Shown: positions 27,221-36,565 of the stretch, piece by piece
How positions within the stretch are numbered: the first letter of the stretch is position 1
Layout of the letters: each line of letters starts with the position of its first letter
Notes under the pieces: model-generated
The model's input: only the letters and a program-made list of their open reading frames with translations
Told to the model about the DNA's origin: nothing
The model's database searches: none
DNA from: Oscillospiraceae bacterium
GTDB lineage: Bacteria > Bacillota > Clostridia > Oscillospirales > CAG-272
NCBI GenBank assembly: GCA_015063685.1
Contig: SVTR01000027.1
Span: 1-50,968 of the forward strand
Direction: 5' to 3'
DNA: 50,968 nucleotides
Position numbers and translations under genes: made by a program

Positions 27221-27490
27221 GTTGTTTAGCGGAGCTAAACAACGTGATGTATGCCTGCGGCAAGTGATGAGCTCGCCAAGCGAGCGTGATGATTGCCTGC
27301 GGCAAGTGATGTTCGTCCTGCGGACGAGTTAAGGTTCAAATCCTGCGGATTTGTCCATTCGACTTTTTAAATTGAAACACGAAGTGTTTCTTCCTTCACT
27401 TGCCGCAGGCAAGCATCACGTGACCGAAGGTCACTCATCACTCGCCGCAGGCGAACATATCGCTTGCTCTGCAAGCTCATCACTTTGTTG
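27221..27490. repeat. Array of varied hairpins joined by GTGATG / CATCAC
   Basis: Short palindromes of different sequence follow each other: GTTTAGC/GCTAAAC, GCC-TGC-GGC, GCTCGC/GCGAGC, TTGCC/GGCAA, TCGTCC/GGACGA, AAATCC/GGATTT, GAAACAC/GTGTTTC, CTTGCC/GGCAAG, TGACC/GGTCA, CGCC-GCA-GGCG, GCTT-GC/GCAAGC. In the left half many are separated by GTGATG, and in the right half by CATCAC, so the array is also one large inverted repeat centred near 27370. No ORF. Confidence 0.85.
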
Positions 27491-27656
27491 TTTACCACCT
27501 GCGGTGGGGCTTTGACTCGGGGATGTTCAACCTATGCGAACCGTGTCCCGCGATGGGGGGTAGGCCTGTAAATTATTGTTTGCCGCAGTGCGGCGGCCAT
27601 CGCTCGGGGATGCGCAACTCATGCGAGCTGCATACCGCGATGGGTAGTTGGGCAGG
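27485..27656 (-). repeat. Two tandem ~88-bp M3-type modules, minus orientation
   Basis: I use M3 for a module of about 88 bp that in plus orientation reads from CCTGCCTAACTACCCATCGC to AAACAACAATTTA. Here it appears twice in reverse: 27485-27568 (with CCACC-TGC-GGTGG) and 27569-27656 (starting TAAATTATTGTTT). They share CGCGATGGG and the CTCGGGGAT segment. Confidence 0.8.
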
Positions 27657-27816
27657 TAAATTGTTGTTTGCGTGGGCTTACTATGAACCCGTAGGGGCGA
27701 ACTGCGTTCGCCCGCTGTTCCCCAAAAGCCTTTGCTTATCAATATACTTTTTATTACGGGCGAACACAGTTCGCCCCTACGACCATGTTGCTCAGAAAAC
27801 CGTAAACAACAATTTA
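27657..27816. repeat. 160-bp M2-type palindromic element, copy 1
   Basis: Ends TAAATTGTTGTTT (27657-27669) and AAACAACAATTTA (27804-27816). Inside, GTAGGGGCGAAC...GTTCGCCCG and CGGGCGAACA...GTTCGCCCCTAC face each other. It matches the copy at 44640-44799 at 159 of 160 positions by eye. TA at both ends suggests a TA target duplication. Confidence 0.9.
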
Positions 27817-27904
27817 TCGTTGTACCGCCCCTCGCGGGATGTTCGTGGCACGGGATGCACTACCCCGAGCCAGAGCCCCACCGCAGGTGGTAAACAACAA
27901 TTTA
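27817..27904 (+). repeat. M3-type module, plus orientation
   Basis: About 88 bp ending CCACCGCAGGTGG-TAAACAACAATTTA; it contains CCCCGAGCCAGAGCCC. It mirrors the reversed M3 copies on the other side of the 160-bp element. From here to the promoter at 27985 nothing else is seen. Confidence 0.8.
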
Positions 27905-27984
27905 TCTGCTTAATTTATTTGCCCACCCCTTCCTTTTGAACCGCTATAAACAGACAATATTTTTTCAATATTTTTTTAAAAGCC

Positions 27985-28013
27985 TTGCTATCTTTCTGCC
28001 TTTGTGTTATAAT
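27985..28013 (+). promoter_or_regulatory. Promoter of uvrB
   Basis: TTGCTA (27985-27990), 17-nt spacer, TATAAT (28008-28013). No LexA (Cheo-box) palindrome is evident near it. Confidence 0.75.
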
Positions 28014-28058
28014 AATACTGAATAATTATATGTACCTATCAAAACGAAAGGAGGCACC

Positions 28059-30065
28059 ATGGAACCCATCTTCAAGCTCGTCAGCGACTATACCCCCACG
28101 GGGGATCAGCCTGCCGCCATTGACGCATTGGTGGAGGGCATCAACCGCGGAGATCCCATGCAGACCCTCCTCGGTGTCACCGGCTCGGGCAAGACCTTTA
28201 CCATGGCCAACGTCATTGCCCGATGTAACCGTCCTGTCCTTATCCTGGAGCCCAACAAGATTCTGGCCGCCCAGCTCTGCACGGAATTTCGCGCCTTTTT
28301 TCCCGATGCGGCGGTGGAGTATTTTGTCTCTTATTACGACTATTACCAGCCCGAGGCTTACATCCCGGGCAAGGATATGTATATCGAAAAGGACGCCCTC
28401 ATCAACGACGAGATCGACCGCCTCCGCCACTCGGCTACCTCGGCCCTCTTTGAGCGCAGAGACGTGATCATCGTGGCCTCGGTGTCCTGCATCTACTCTC
28501 TCGGTGACCCCTCGGAGTACAAGGATCTGGTGATCCCCCTGCGCCCCGGCATGACCATGAGCCGAGAAGAATTTATCCGCAAACTGGTGTTCAACAGCTA
28601 CACCCGCAACGATATGCAGCTCGTCCGCGACAGCTTTCGCGTGCGCGGGGACACTGTAGAAGTGATTCCCGCTAACCAGTCCGAGACCGCCATCCGCGTG
28701 GAGTTTTTTGACGACGAGATCGACCGCCTGTCCGAGATCAACATCGTCACGGGGGAGCTGATCCGCCTGCTTTCCTATGCCGCCGTCTATCCCGCTACCC
28801 ACTACGCCGTGTCCGACGAAAAAAGGGAAGCGGCTCTTGCCGAGATCGTTCACGAGATGGAGGATCGGGAGGCATGGTTCAAATCTCAAAATAAATTGAT
28901 CGAAGCCCAACGCATCCGTGAGCGGGTGCTTTACGACCTGGAAATGCTCCGCGAGGTAGGCTTCTGCTCGGGCGTGGAGAACTATTCCCGTATTCTCACA
29001 GGTCGTGAGCCCGGGGCAACTCCCTATACTCTGCTGAACTATTTCCCTGACGACTACCTCATGTTCATCGACGAGTCCCACGTCACCGTCCCCCAGGTGC
29101 GAGGCATGAGCGGCGGCGACACGGCACGAAAAAAGAACCTTATCGACTACGGCTTCCGTCTTCCCTCGGCCTACGACAACCGTCCCCTGTACTTCGAGGA
29201 ATTTGAGGAGCGCATGGGGCAGACGGTGTTTGTCTCGGCCACCCCGGGAGACTATGAAAACGAGTATTCAAACAACACCGTGGAGCAGATCATCCGTCCC
29301 ACAGGACTCCTTGACCCCATCATCCACGTCCGTCCCATTGAGGGGCAGGTGGACGACCTCATGGGGGAGATCAAGATACGCACCGATAAGGGAGAGCGGG
29401 TGCTGGTCACCACGCTCACCAAGAAAATGGCCGAGGATCTCACTGACTATCTGGACGAAAACGGCATCAAGGTGCGCTACCTCCACCACGACGTAGATAC
29501 CTTGGAGCGAATGCAGATCGTCCGTGACCTGCGCCTTGGCGTGTTCGACGTGCTGGTGGGTATCAACCTGCTCCGCGAGGGACTTGACCTGCCCGAGGTC
29601 TCCCTCGTCGCTATCCTGGACGCTGACAAGGAGGGCTTCCTCCGCGCCGAGCGCTCCCTCATCCAGACCATCGGCCGCGCCGCGCGAAACGAGAACGGCA
29701 CCGTCATCATGTACGCCGACAAGATCACCCGCTCCATGGAGGTGGCCATCAGCGAGACCGCCCGCCGTCGCGCCATCCAGGACGCTTATAACAAGAAGCA
29801 TGGCATCACCCCCCATACCGTCATCAAGGATATCCGTGATGTCATTGAGATCGGCGCCAAGGAGGAGGACACCCGCCACAAGCGCAAGGGTACCGGCATT
29901 GACATGGTGGAGGACAAGTCCCCGAAGAAAAAGCTTTCTGCCAAGGAGCGTGAGGCCATGATCGAAAAGCTGACCCGTGAGATGAAGCAGGCCGCCAAAG
30001 AGCTGGAATTCGAAAAGGCGGCGTTTATCCGCGACGAGATCGCAAGGATCAGGAGCGGGAAGTAA
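28059..30065 (+). CDS. uvrB: Excinuclease ABC subunit B
   Basis: 668 aa, usual length, SD AAAGGAGG. UvrB verifies DNA damage handed over by UvrA and then recruits UvrC for dual incision in nucleotide excision repair. Walker A GVTGSGKT at residues 39-46; the damage-probing beta-hairpin [21 protein letters not shown]; the DEAD-like box FIDESHVT; helicase motifs [24 protein letters not shown] and QTIGRAARN; and the C-terminal UVR motif [22 protein letters not shown] that binds UvrC. It leads a run uvrB - PHP gene - membrane gene - uvrA. Confidence 0.98.
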   Translation: MEPIFKLVSDYTPTGDQPAAIDALVEGINRGDPMQTLLGVTGSGKTFTMANVIARCNRPVLILEPNKILAAQLCTEFRAFFPDAAVEYFVSYYDYYQPEAYIPGKDMYIEKDALINDEIDRLRHSATSALFERRDVIIVASVSCIYSLGDPSEYKDLVIPLRPGMTMSREEFIRKLVFNSYTRNDMQLVRDSFRVRGDTVEVIPANQSETAIRVEFFDDEIDRLSEINIVTGELIRLLSYAAVYPATHYAVSDEKREAALAEIVHEMEDREAWFKSQNKLIEAQRIRERVLYDLEMLREVGFCSGVENYSRILTGREPGATPYTLLNYFPDDYLMFIDESHVTVPQVRGMSGGDTARKKNLIDYGFRLPSAYDNRPLYFEEFEERMGQTVFVSATPGDYENEYSNNTVEQIIRPTGLLDPIIHVRPIEGQVDDLMGEIKIRTDKGERVLVTTLTKKMAEDLTDYLDENGIKVRYLHHDVDTLERMQIVRDLRLGVFDVLVGINLLREGLDLPEVSLVAILDADKEGFLRAERSLIQTIGRAARNENGTVIMYADKITRSMEVAISETARRRAIQDAYNKKHGITPHTVIKDIRDVIEIGAKEEDTRHKRKGTGIDMVEDKSPKKKLSAKEREAMIEKLTREMKQAAKELEFEKAAFIRDEIARIRSGK

Positions 30066-30082
30066 ATTTCACCTATACTGTA

Positions 30083-30113
30083 AGATACGAAGATACGAGA
30101 TACGAAGATACGA
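30083..30113 (+). repeat. Short GATACGA direct repeats
   Basis: Four GATACGA units (30084-, 30092-, 30099-, 30107-), two of them preceded by AA. They lie between uvrB and the PHP gene, and resemble the GATACAA linker of the array at 50649-50752. Confidence 0.8.
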
Positions 30114-30146
30114 CATGAAAGTCCCCACAAAGAAAGGAGCATCACC

Positions 30147-31181
30147 ATGACTCACTACCTCATTCCTCAAAACGGCCGCTTCTACAAGGCCAACCTCCAC
30201 ACCCACACCATCATTTCCGATGGCTCCTATACCCCCGAGCAGATCAAGGAGCATTACAAGGCTCACGGCTACAGCGTCGTTGCCTATACCGATCACGACG
30301 TTATGATCGACCACTCTGATCTCAACGACGAGGATTTCCTTGCCATCACCTCCCACGAGGTGGAGACCAACGGCCCCTCCGTGGGGAACTCCTTCACGGC
30401 TACCCCCTGCTATCATCTGAATTTCTACGCTAAGAACCCCCACGAGACCAGCTACGTCTGCCCCAACCCCAACTACTGCTTCGCCAACGCGCCCAAGTAC
30501 GCCGCCGAGCAGGACTACTACAAGGGGGACTATGTCCGCCGCTACTCGGTGGAAGGGCAGAACGAAATGATCGCCGAGGCCAAAGCCAAGGGCTATCTCG
30601 TCAGCTACAACCACCCCGACTGGTCGCTCCAATCCTATCCCGACTACATAGGTTTGGAGGGTGTTACCGCTGTGGAGGTTTACAACACGGGCTGTGTGGT
30701 GGCAGGCTGGGTGTTGGACGAGGGCGACCACGTCCTTGACCACTTCCTCAAGGCGGGCAAGCGGGTCTATCCCGTGGCCACCGACGACAACCACGGTGCC
30801 CACGATATGTGCGGCGGCTGGGTACGCTTCAAGGCCCCCGAGCTGTCCTACGATGCCATCATGACAGCCTATGAGAAGGGGGATTTCTACGCCTCCTGGG
30901 GACCCGAATTTGAATCCTTATATCTTGAGGACGGTGTCCTTAAGATGGATTTTCCCGCCGACTCCCGCGTGGTCTCCGCCGAGATCCACACCGCCGTTCG
31001 TTGCTGTGACGTGCGGAGGGGCACCGACATGACCCACGCCGAGTTTGACATGAACCCCTTCATGGCCGAGATCAAGAATATCGGCTACCCCCTGGACCGC
31101 GCCTATTTCCGCGTGGTGCTGACCGATGCGGTCGGCAACCGCGCCCTGACCCGCGGCTATTTCCTGGATGAATTGGAGTAA
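30147..31181 (+). CDS. PHP-domain metal-dependent phosphoesterase
   Basis: 344 aa, AAAGGAG 10 nt upstream. PHP motifs: NLHTHTIISDG (motif I, H-x-H), YTDHDVMIDH (motif II), SYNHPDW (motif III), and the ATDDNHGAHD metal site near residue 215. These residues bind two or three metal ions and hydrolyse phosphoester bonds. The C-terminal part (PEFESLYLEDGVLKMDFPADS) is a beta domain common in PHP proteins found with sugar genes. Substrate unknown: a nucleotide or a sugar phosphate. It sits 81 nt after uvrB and ends 5 nt before the next start codon, so it is probably in the uvr transcript. Confidence 0.88.
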   Translation: MTHYLIPQNGRFYKANLHTHTIISDGSYTPEQIKEHYKAHGYSVVAYTDHDVMIDHSDLNDEDFLAITSHEVETNGPSVGNSFTATPCYHLNFYAKNPHETSYVCPNPNYCFANAPKYAAEQDYYKGDYVRRYSVEGQNEMIAEAKAKGYLVSYNHPDWSLQSYPDYIGLEGVTAVEVYNTGCVVAGWVLDEGDHVLDHFLKAGKRVYPVATDDNHGAHDMCGGWVRFKAPELSYDAIMTAYEKGDFYASWGPEFESLYLEDGVLKMDFPADSRVVSAEIHTAVRCCDVRRGTDMTHAEFDMNPFMAEIKNIGYPLDRAYFRVVLTDAVGNRALTRGYFLDELE

Positions 31182-31185
31182 GATT

Positions 31186-31668
31186 ATGAGTAAAAAGCAA
31201 AAGAACCTCACCCGCATTCCCGTCATTGACTGGCTATCCTTTTGGCTGACCCTGGGCCTTGTGGTCATCCTGATGGGTGCCATGGTGGCCATATATTATC
31301 TCGGCTGGGACGGTCATATCATCGGAAACGTGGTGACCATCATCATGGCGCTCTTTTTCTGCATGCTGTTTGTGGATCTGGGCTTCCTTCTGTCGGCTTG
31401 CGTCACCGTAGGTGAAGGCGCTGTCAATATGGGAAAGGACGAGCAGGGAAATCTCATGGTCTTCCACGCCGATAAGGTGGAGCGCATCGAGGTGCGTGAT
31501 CTGGCCTGCCACATCCTGCCTGAGGATCGTAAGGTATACAAGCGCGTCAAGCTCACCTTTGTCATGGAGAGCGGACGTGTCCACGAGCGCAAGCTTAACC
31601 GCCTGACCGAAAAACAGCTTGCCCGTATCCGCGAAGCGGTGGCGGCAGAGGCTAAGAAATCAACCTAA
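31186..31668 (+). CDS. Unknown small membrane protein
   Basis: 160 aa from the ATG at 31186; GGAG at 31175 overlaps the end of the PHP gene, so translation is probably coupled. Two TM helices ([26 protein letters not shown] and [26 protein letters not shown]) precede a small beta domain ([34 protein letters not shown]) and a basic helical tail ([21 protein letters not shown]). No family recognised. It lies 17 nt before uvrA. Confidence 0.8.
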   Translation: MSKKQKNLTRIPVIDWLSFWLTLGLVVILMGAMVAIYYLGWDGHIIGNVVTIIMALFFCMLFVDLGFLLSACVTVGEGAVNMGKDEQGNLMVFHADKVERIEVRDLACHILPEDRKVYKRVKLTFVMESGRVHERKLNRLTEKQLARIREAVAAEAKKST

Positions 31669-31685
31669 AAGGAACCCATATACCT

Positions 31686-34514
31686 ATGCAAAAATCCATT
31701 GTAATCAAGGGCGCGCGCGTCCACAACCTCAAAAATATCGACGTGGAGATCCCCCGTGACAAGCTGGTGGTCATGACGGGACTGTCCGGCTCGGGCAAGT
31801 CCTCCCTGGCCTTTGACACCGTCTACGCCGAGGGACACCGAAGATTCGTGGAGTCCCTGTCCTCCTACGCCCGTATGTTCCTGGGACAGATGGACAAGCC
31901 CGACGTGGACATGATCGAGGGTCTGTCCCCCGCCATCTCCATTGATCAGAAGACCACCTCCAAGAACCCCCGCTCCACCGTGGGTACGGTCACCGAAATT
32001 TACGATTACCTCCGTCTGCTCTACGCCCGTGTGGGTACGCCCCATTGTCCCGTATGCGGCAAGGAGATCAAGCAACAGACCGTGGACCAGATCATCGACA
32101 AGATCCAGACCCTCCCCGAGGGCACCCGCTTCATGGTGCTGTCCCCCGTGGTGCGTGCCCAGAAGGGTATGCACGAAAAGGTGCTGGCCGACGCCAAGAA
32201 GAAGGGCTACGTCCGTGTCCGCGTGGACGGCAGCATCTACGATCTCTCAGAGGAGATCAAGCTGGATAAAAACAAAAAGCATACCATCGAGATTGTGGTG
32301 GACCGTCTGGTCATGCGGGAGGGCATCCGCGCCCGTCTGTCCGACTCGGTGGAGAACGCCCTGGCCGCCGCCGACGGATATCTCATGGTGCTGACCGTCC
32401 CCCGTGATGGAGAAATCGAGCAGGAGATGGTCTTCTCTCAGCACTACGCCTGCGAGGAGCACGGTATCTCCTTCGGCGAGCTGGAGCCTCGGATGTTCTC
32501 TTTCAACAACCCCGTGGGTGCCTGCCCTCATTGCGCGGGCATCGGTGATATGCAACGGGTCGCCGTCCATAAGCTCATCCCCCACCCCGAAATGACTCTG
32601 TGGGAGGGTGCCATCCAGGTCAACGGCTTCAAGACCCTTGACCCCCAAAGCTGGAACGGCCCCCTCTTTGAGGCTGTGGGCAAAAAGCACGGCTTCCGCA
32701 TGGATCAGCCCATCAGCACCTTCACCAAAGAAGCCTTGAACGTCCTGTATTATGGCTCGGGAGAGGACACCTACACCATCACCCGCCATTTCGGTGACCG
32801 CGCCACCCACCAGACAGTCAAATTTGAGGGCGTGGTGGGTATCATGGAAAACCGCATGCGCCAGGGCGGTTGGGGCACAGACAGCTACGAGGAATTCGTG
32901 GAGGACGCGCCCTGTCCCGAGTGCCACGGCAAACGCCTCAACCCCATGGTGCTGGCCGTTACCGTGGGTGGCAAAAACATCGACGATTTTTGCGGTCTTT
33001 CGGTGAAAGAAGCCTTTGACTTCATCGTGAGTCTCCGACTGGAAGGCAGTGAAGCGGTCATCGCCAAAGAGATCGTCAAGGAGATCAAGGCGCGGCTGGG
33101 CTTCCTTGTCAGCGTAGGTCTTGATTACCTGACCCTCTCCCGCAAGGCAGGTACTCTGTCGGGCGGCGAGGCACAGCGCATCCGTCTGGCCACCCAGATC
33201 GGCTCGGCTTTGGTGGGCGTGCTCTATATTCTGGACGAGCCCTCCATCGGTCTGCATCAGAGGGACAACACCAAGCTTATCTCCACCCTCAAAAAGCTCC
33301 GTGATCTTGGCAACACCGTCATCGTGGTGGAGCATGACGAGGAGACCATGGAGGAGTCTGACTATATCATTGACATCGGCCCGGGGGCTGGTATCCACGG
33401 CGGCCGCGTGGTTGCCGCGGGGACGCCCGCCGAGGTGGGGAAGGATCCCAACTCAATCACGGGCGCGTACCTGTCGGGGCGCAAGTCCATCGACGTGCCC
33501 GAAACGAGACGGGCAGGGAACGGACACACCCTGACGGTCTATGGTGCCGCCGAGCATAATCTGCGTCACATCCGGGTGGATATCCCCTTGGGTAAGTTTG
33601 TCTGCGTGACGGGCGTGTCGGGCTCGGGCAAGTCCTCTTTGGTCAACGGTATCATCTACCCCGTATTGGCCAAGCAGTTGAACCGTGCCTCCACCTATCC
33701 CGGTCATCACGACCGCATGGAGGGCGTGGAGCACCTGGATAAGGTCATTGCCATTGATCAGTCTCCCATCGGACGCACCCCCCGCTCTAACCCGGCCACC
33801 TATACGTCGCTTTTCAACGACATCCGCGATCTGTTCGCCAAGACCCGCGATGCCAACGCCAAGGGCTTTGGCCCAGGGCGGTTCTCCTTCAACGTCAAAG
33901 GCGGCCGCTGTGAGGCCTGCGAGGGCGACGGCGTCAAGAAGATCGAAATGCACTTTTTGCCCGACGTGTACGTCACCTGCGACGTGTGCAAGGGCAAGCG
34001 ATACAACCGTGACACCCTGGATGTCAAGTACAACGGCAAGAATATTTTTGACGTACTGGACATGACCGTGGAGGAAGGTCTGACCTTCTTCGAAGGCCTG
34101 CCTAAGATCCGCAGAAAGCTCCAGACCCTCTACGACGTGGGTCTCGGATACGTCAAGATCGGTCAGTCATCCACTACCTTATCGGGCGGTGAGGCACAAC
34201 GTGTCAAGCTGGCGGCAGAGCTGGCTAAGCGGGACACGGGCAAGACCATCTATATCCTGGACGAGCCCACCACGGGTCTGCACACCGACGACGTTGCCCG
34301 CCTGCTGGAGGTGCTGCAACGCTTGGTGGACGCGGGCAATACCGTCCTCGTCATCGAGCACAACCTGGACGTGATTAAGTGTGCCGACCATATCATCGAC
34401 CTGGGTCCCGAAGGGGGCAGCGGTGGCGGTACGGTGGTGGCCACGGGTACGCCCGAGGAGGTGGCAGAGGTAGCCGGATCTTATACGGGGCAGTTCTTGA
34501 AGAAGAAACTGTAA
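31686..34514 (+). CDS. uvrA: Excinuclease ABC subunit A
   Basis: 942 aa, normal length; SD AAAGGAA. UvrA is the dimeric ATPase that first recognises bulky DNA damage. Two ABC cassettes: Walker A GLSGSGKS (32-39) and GVSGSGKS (643-650), with signatures [15 protein letters not shown] and [15 protein letters not shown] and Walker [12 protein letters not shown] and [11 protein letters not shown]. Zinc modules: [13 protein letters not shown] and CEACEGDG ... [10 protein letters not shown]. All elements are intact. It ends the uvrB-PHP-membrane protein-uvrA run. Confidence 0.98.
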   Translation: MQKSIVIKGARVHNLKNIDVEIPRDKLVVMTGLSGSGKSSLAFDTVYAEGHRRFVESLSSYARMFLGQMDKPDVDMIEGLSPAISIDQKTTSKNPRSTVGTVTEIYDYLRLLYARVGTPHCPVCGKEIKQQTVDQIIDKIQTLPEGTRFMVLSPVVRAQKGMHEKVLADAKKKGYVRVRVDGSIYDLSEEIKLDKNKKHTIEIVVDRLVMREGIRARLSDSVENALAAADGYLMVLTVPRDGEIEQEMVFSQHYACEEHGISFGELEPRMFSFNNPVGACPHCAGIGDMQRVAVHKLIPHPEMTLWEGAIQVNGFKTLDPQSWNGPLFEAVGKKHGFRMDQPISTFTKEALNVLYYGSGEDTYTITRHFGDRATHQTVKFEGVVGIMENRMRQGGWGTDSYEEFVEDAPCPECHGKRLNPMVLAVTVGGKNIDDFCGLSVKEAFDFIVSLRLEGSEAVIAKEIVKEIKARLGFLVSVGLDYLTLSRKAGTLSGGEAQRIRLATQIGSALVGVLYILDEPSIGLHQRDNTKLISTLKKLRDLGNTVIVVEHDEETMEESDYIIDIGPGAGIHGGRVVAAGTPAEVGKDPNSITGAYLSGRKSIDVPETRRAGNGHTLTVYGAAEHNLRHIRVDIPLGKFVCVTGVSGSGKSSLVNGIIYPVLAKQLNRASTYPGHHDRMEGVEHLDKVIAIDQSPIGRTPRSNPATYTSLFNDIRDLFAKTRDANAKGFGPGRFSFNVKGGRCEACEGDGVKKIEMHFLPDVYVTCDVCKGKRYNRDTLDVKYNGKNIFDVLDMTVEEGLTFFEGLPKIRRKLQTLYDVGLGYVKIGQSSTTLSGGEAQRVKLAAELAKRDTGKTIYILDEPTTGLHTDDVARLLEVLQRLVDAGNTVLVIEHNLDVIKCADHIIDLGPEGGSGGGTVVATGTPEEVAEVAGSYTGQFLKKKL

Positions 34515-34529
34515 ATTCTACTCCGCTCA

Positions 34530-34715
34530 CATCTCGCGCGAAGCGCATATCGAGTCCCACAGGGACATATCGAGTGCCGCAAGGCACATATCGAGTCCCA
34601 TAGGGACATATCGACCGTACCCTTTCCGTCGATATGCCCCCTGGAGGGGGCTCGATATACCTTCGGTTCGATATGTCGCTTGCGCGACTCGATATGCGCC
34701 CTTTGGGCGCGAGGG
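34530..34715. repeat. Array of varied hairpins joined by ATATCGA / TCGATAT
   Basis: Left half: GCGC-gaa-GCGC, GTCCC-aca-GGGAC, GTGCC-gcaa-GGCAC, GTCCC-ata-GGGAC, each followed by ATATCGA. Centre near 34615-34632: ATATCGAC...GTCGATAT. Right half: GCCCCCT/AGGGGGC, ACC-ttc-GGT, GTCGC-ttgc-GCGAC, GCGCCC/GGGCGC, joined by TCGATAT. The linker is constant and the palindromes differ. It fills the gap between uvrA and the GH35 gene; no ORF of its own. Confidence 0.93.
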
Positions 34716-34753
34716 AATACGTCCCTCTATTATTTCTCCAAGGAGCAAACACC

Positions 34754-36517
34754 ATGAACAAATCCTTCACCTACCGCGACGGGAGCTTCTATATGAATGA
34801 CCAACCCTACACGGTCATCTCGGGCGCCATTCACTACTTCCGCACCCTCCCCGATTGCTGGGAGGATCGCCTGACCAAGCTCAAGGCCTGCGGATTTAAC
34901 ACCGTGGAGACCTACACCTGCTGGAATCTCCACGAGAGACGTGAGGGGCAGTTCGACTTTTCGGGCCTTCTGGATATCGAGCGCTTTATCGAGACGGCAG
35001 AAAAACTGGACCTCAATGTCATCGTCCGTCCCGGCCCCTACATCTGCGCCGAGTGGGATTTTGGCGGTCTGCCCTCCTGGCTTTTGAAATACCCCAATAT
35101 TGCCCTCCGCTGTGACGATCCCCTCTACCTCGAGAAGGTGAGGCCCTACTACCGTGAGCTTCTGTCCCGCCTCCGTCCTCACCTTTGCATCAACGGAGGA
35201 AACGTCATCATGGTGCAGGTGGAAAACGAGTACGGCAGCTATGGCGACGACAAGATATACCTCCAAAAGGTGGTGGACATCTACCGCGAGAACGGCATTG
35301 ACTGCACTCTGTTCACCTCCGACGGTACTGCCCGTTGGATGCTCAGCGGCGGTACGCTCCCCGATATCCTGGCGGTGGCCAACTTCGGTTCCTATGTGGA
35401 TCAGATCCTTACTCTCAATGAATTCCAGAAGGATCGCCCCCTCATGTGCGGCGAATTCTGGTGCGGGTGGTTCGACCATTGGTACGAGGAGGGCCGCAGT
35501 CAGCGGACATCGGAGGATATTGCGGGAGAGCTGAACCGTTTCTTTGATCTGAACGCCTCCTTCAATATCTATATGTTCCACGGCGGCACCAACTTCGCCT
35601 TCTGGAACGGTGCTAACCACACGGGTGAGCAGTATCAGCCCACCGTTACCAGCTACGACTACGCCGCCTTTCTCACCGAGGCGGGGGACATCACCCCGCT
35701 GTACGAGACCGCCAAACGGGTCATTGAGGAGCGGACGGGGGTCAAGGCACCCGATATTTCTGTAAAGAACTCCCCAAAGAAGTCTTACGGCAAGGTCAAG
35801 CTCACCGAGTCCGCGCCCTTGTTTGACAATTTAACAGCCCTGTCTGCCCCCATCAGCGCCGCCTTCCCCAAGACCATGGAGGAGGTGGGGCAGGACTTCG
35901 GCTACATCCTCTACCGCACCGAGCTGAAGGGTCCCTTTGAGGAGCTGGAGCTGTTCTGTGGGGACATCCATGACCGCGCCATCTTCTATATCAATGACAA
36001 GCCGGTGGGCATCAAGGAGCGGAGCCGCCGTAACGAACCCATCCGCATGAGTCTGGGCTTCGGAGAGACAGCTACCTTGGACATCCTGGTGGAAAACATG
36101 GGGCGCGTGAATTACGGCGTCAAGCTCCTGGATCGTAAGGGCATCCTGGGCGGTGTGCGCCTGGGTCAGCGGTTCCACTACGGCTGGGAGATGTACCCCA
36201 TGACCATGGATGACCTGGGCGGGCTGACCTACGGCGCGGTTTCGCAGAGCGGTACGGTTCCCGCCTTCCTGCGAGGGACTCTGACAGTAGAGGGTGCGCC
36301 TTGCGACACCTACATCAAGCTGGATGGCTTTACCAAGGGCTTTGTGACCGTCAACGGCTTCAACGTCGGCCGTTACTTCAATCCTGCGGGACCTCAGAAG
36401 ACCCTGTATATCCCCGCTCCTTTGCTCAAAGAGGGCGAGAATGAGATCGTGGTGTTTGAGGGCGACGGTTATGAAACCCCTGAGGTCATTTTTAGGGACA
36501 CCCCCGTGCTTCGCTGA
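34754..36517 (+). CDS. Beta-galactosidase, glycoside hydrolase family 35
   Basis: 587 aa. The start at 34754 has AAGGAG 8 nt upstream; a longer in-frame reading would be translated through the hairpin array. GH35 TIM barrel in the N-terminal half: SGAIHYFRTLPDCWEDRL, GPYICAEWDFGGLPSWLL, VQVENEYGSYG with acid/base Glu159, and LMCGEFWCGWFDHW with nucleophile Glu234, then MFHGGTNFAFWNGA. Two beta-jelly-roll domains follow (GYILYRTEL, DGFTKGFVTVNGFNVGRYF). It releases terminal beta-galactose. No signal peptide, so it should act on imported oligosaccharides. Next to a Gfo/Idh/MocA dehydrogenase gene, 48 nt downstream. Confidence 0.94.
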   Translation: MNKSFTYRDGSFYMNDQPYTVISGAIHYFRTLPDCWEDRLTKLKACGFNTVETYTCWNLHERREGQFDFSGLLDIERFIETAEKLDLNVIVRPGPYICAEWDFGGLPSWLLKYPNIALRCDDPLYLEKVRPYYRELLSRLRPHLCINGGNVIMVQVENEYGSYGDDKIYLQKVVDIYRENGIDCTLFTSDGTARWMLSGGTLPDILAVANFGSYVDQILTLNEFQKDRPLMCGEFWCGWFDHWYEEGRSQRTSEDIAGELNRFFDLNASFNIYMFHGGTNFAFWNGANHTGEQYQPTVTSYDYAAFLTEAGDITPLYETAKRVIEERTGVKAPDISVKNSPKKSYGKVKLTESAPLFDNLTALSAPISAAFPKTMEEVGQDFGYILYRTELKGPFEELELFCGDIHDRAIFYINDKPVGIKERSRRNEPIRMSLGFGETATLDILVENMGRVNYGVKLLDRKGILGGVRLGQRFHYGWEMYPMTMDDLGGLTYGAVSQSGTVPAFLRGTLTVEGAPCDTYIKLDGFTKGFVTVNGFNVGRYFNPAGPQKTLYIPAPLLKEGENEIVVFEGDGYETPEVIFRDTPVLR

Positions 36518-36565
36518 AGCACAAGCTTACCATCATACATACTTACCGACAGTGAGGATATCGTT

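Noticed and set aside
27221..27490. CRISPR array
   Set aside because: The constant part is only the 6-nt linker and the palindromes vary; there are no repeats of 24-40 nt and no cas genes.
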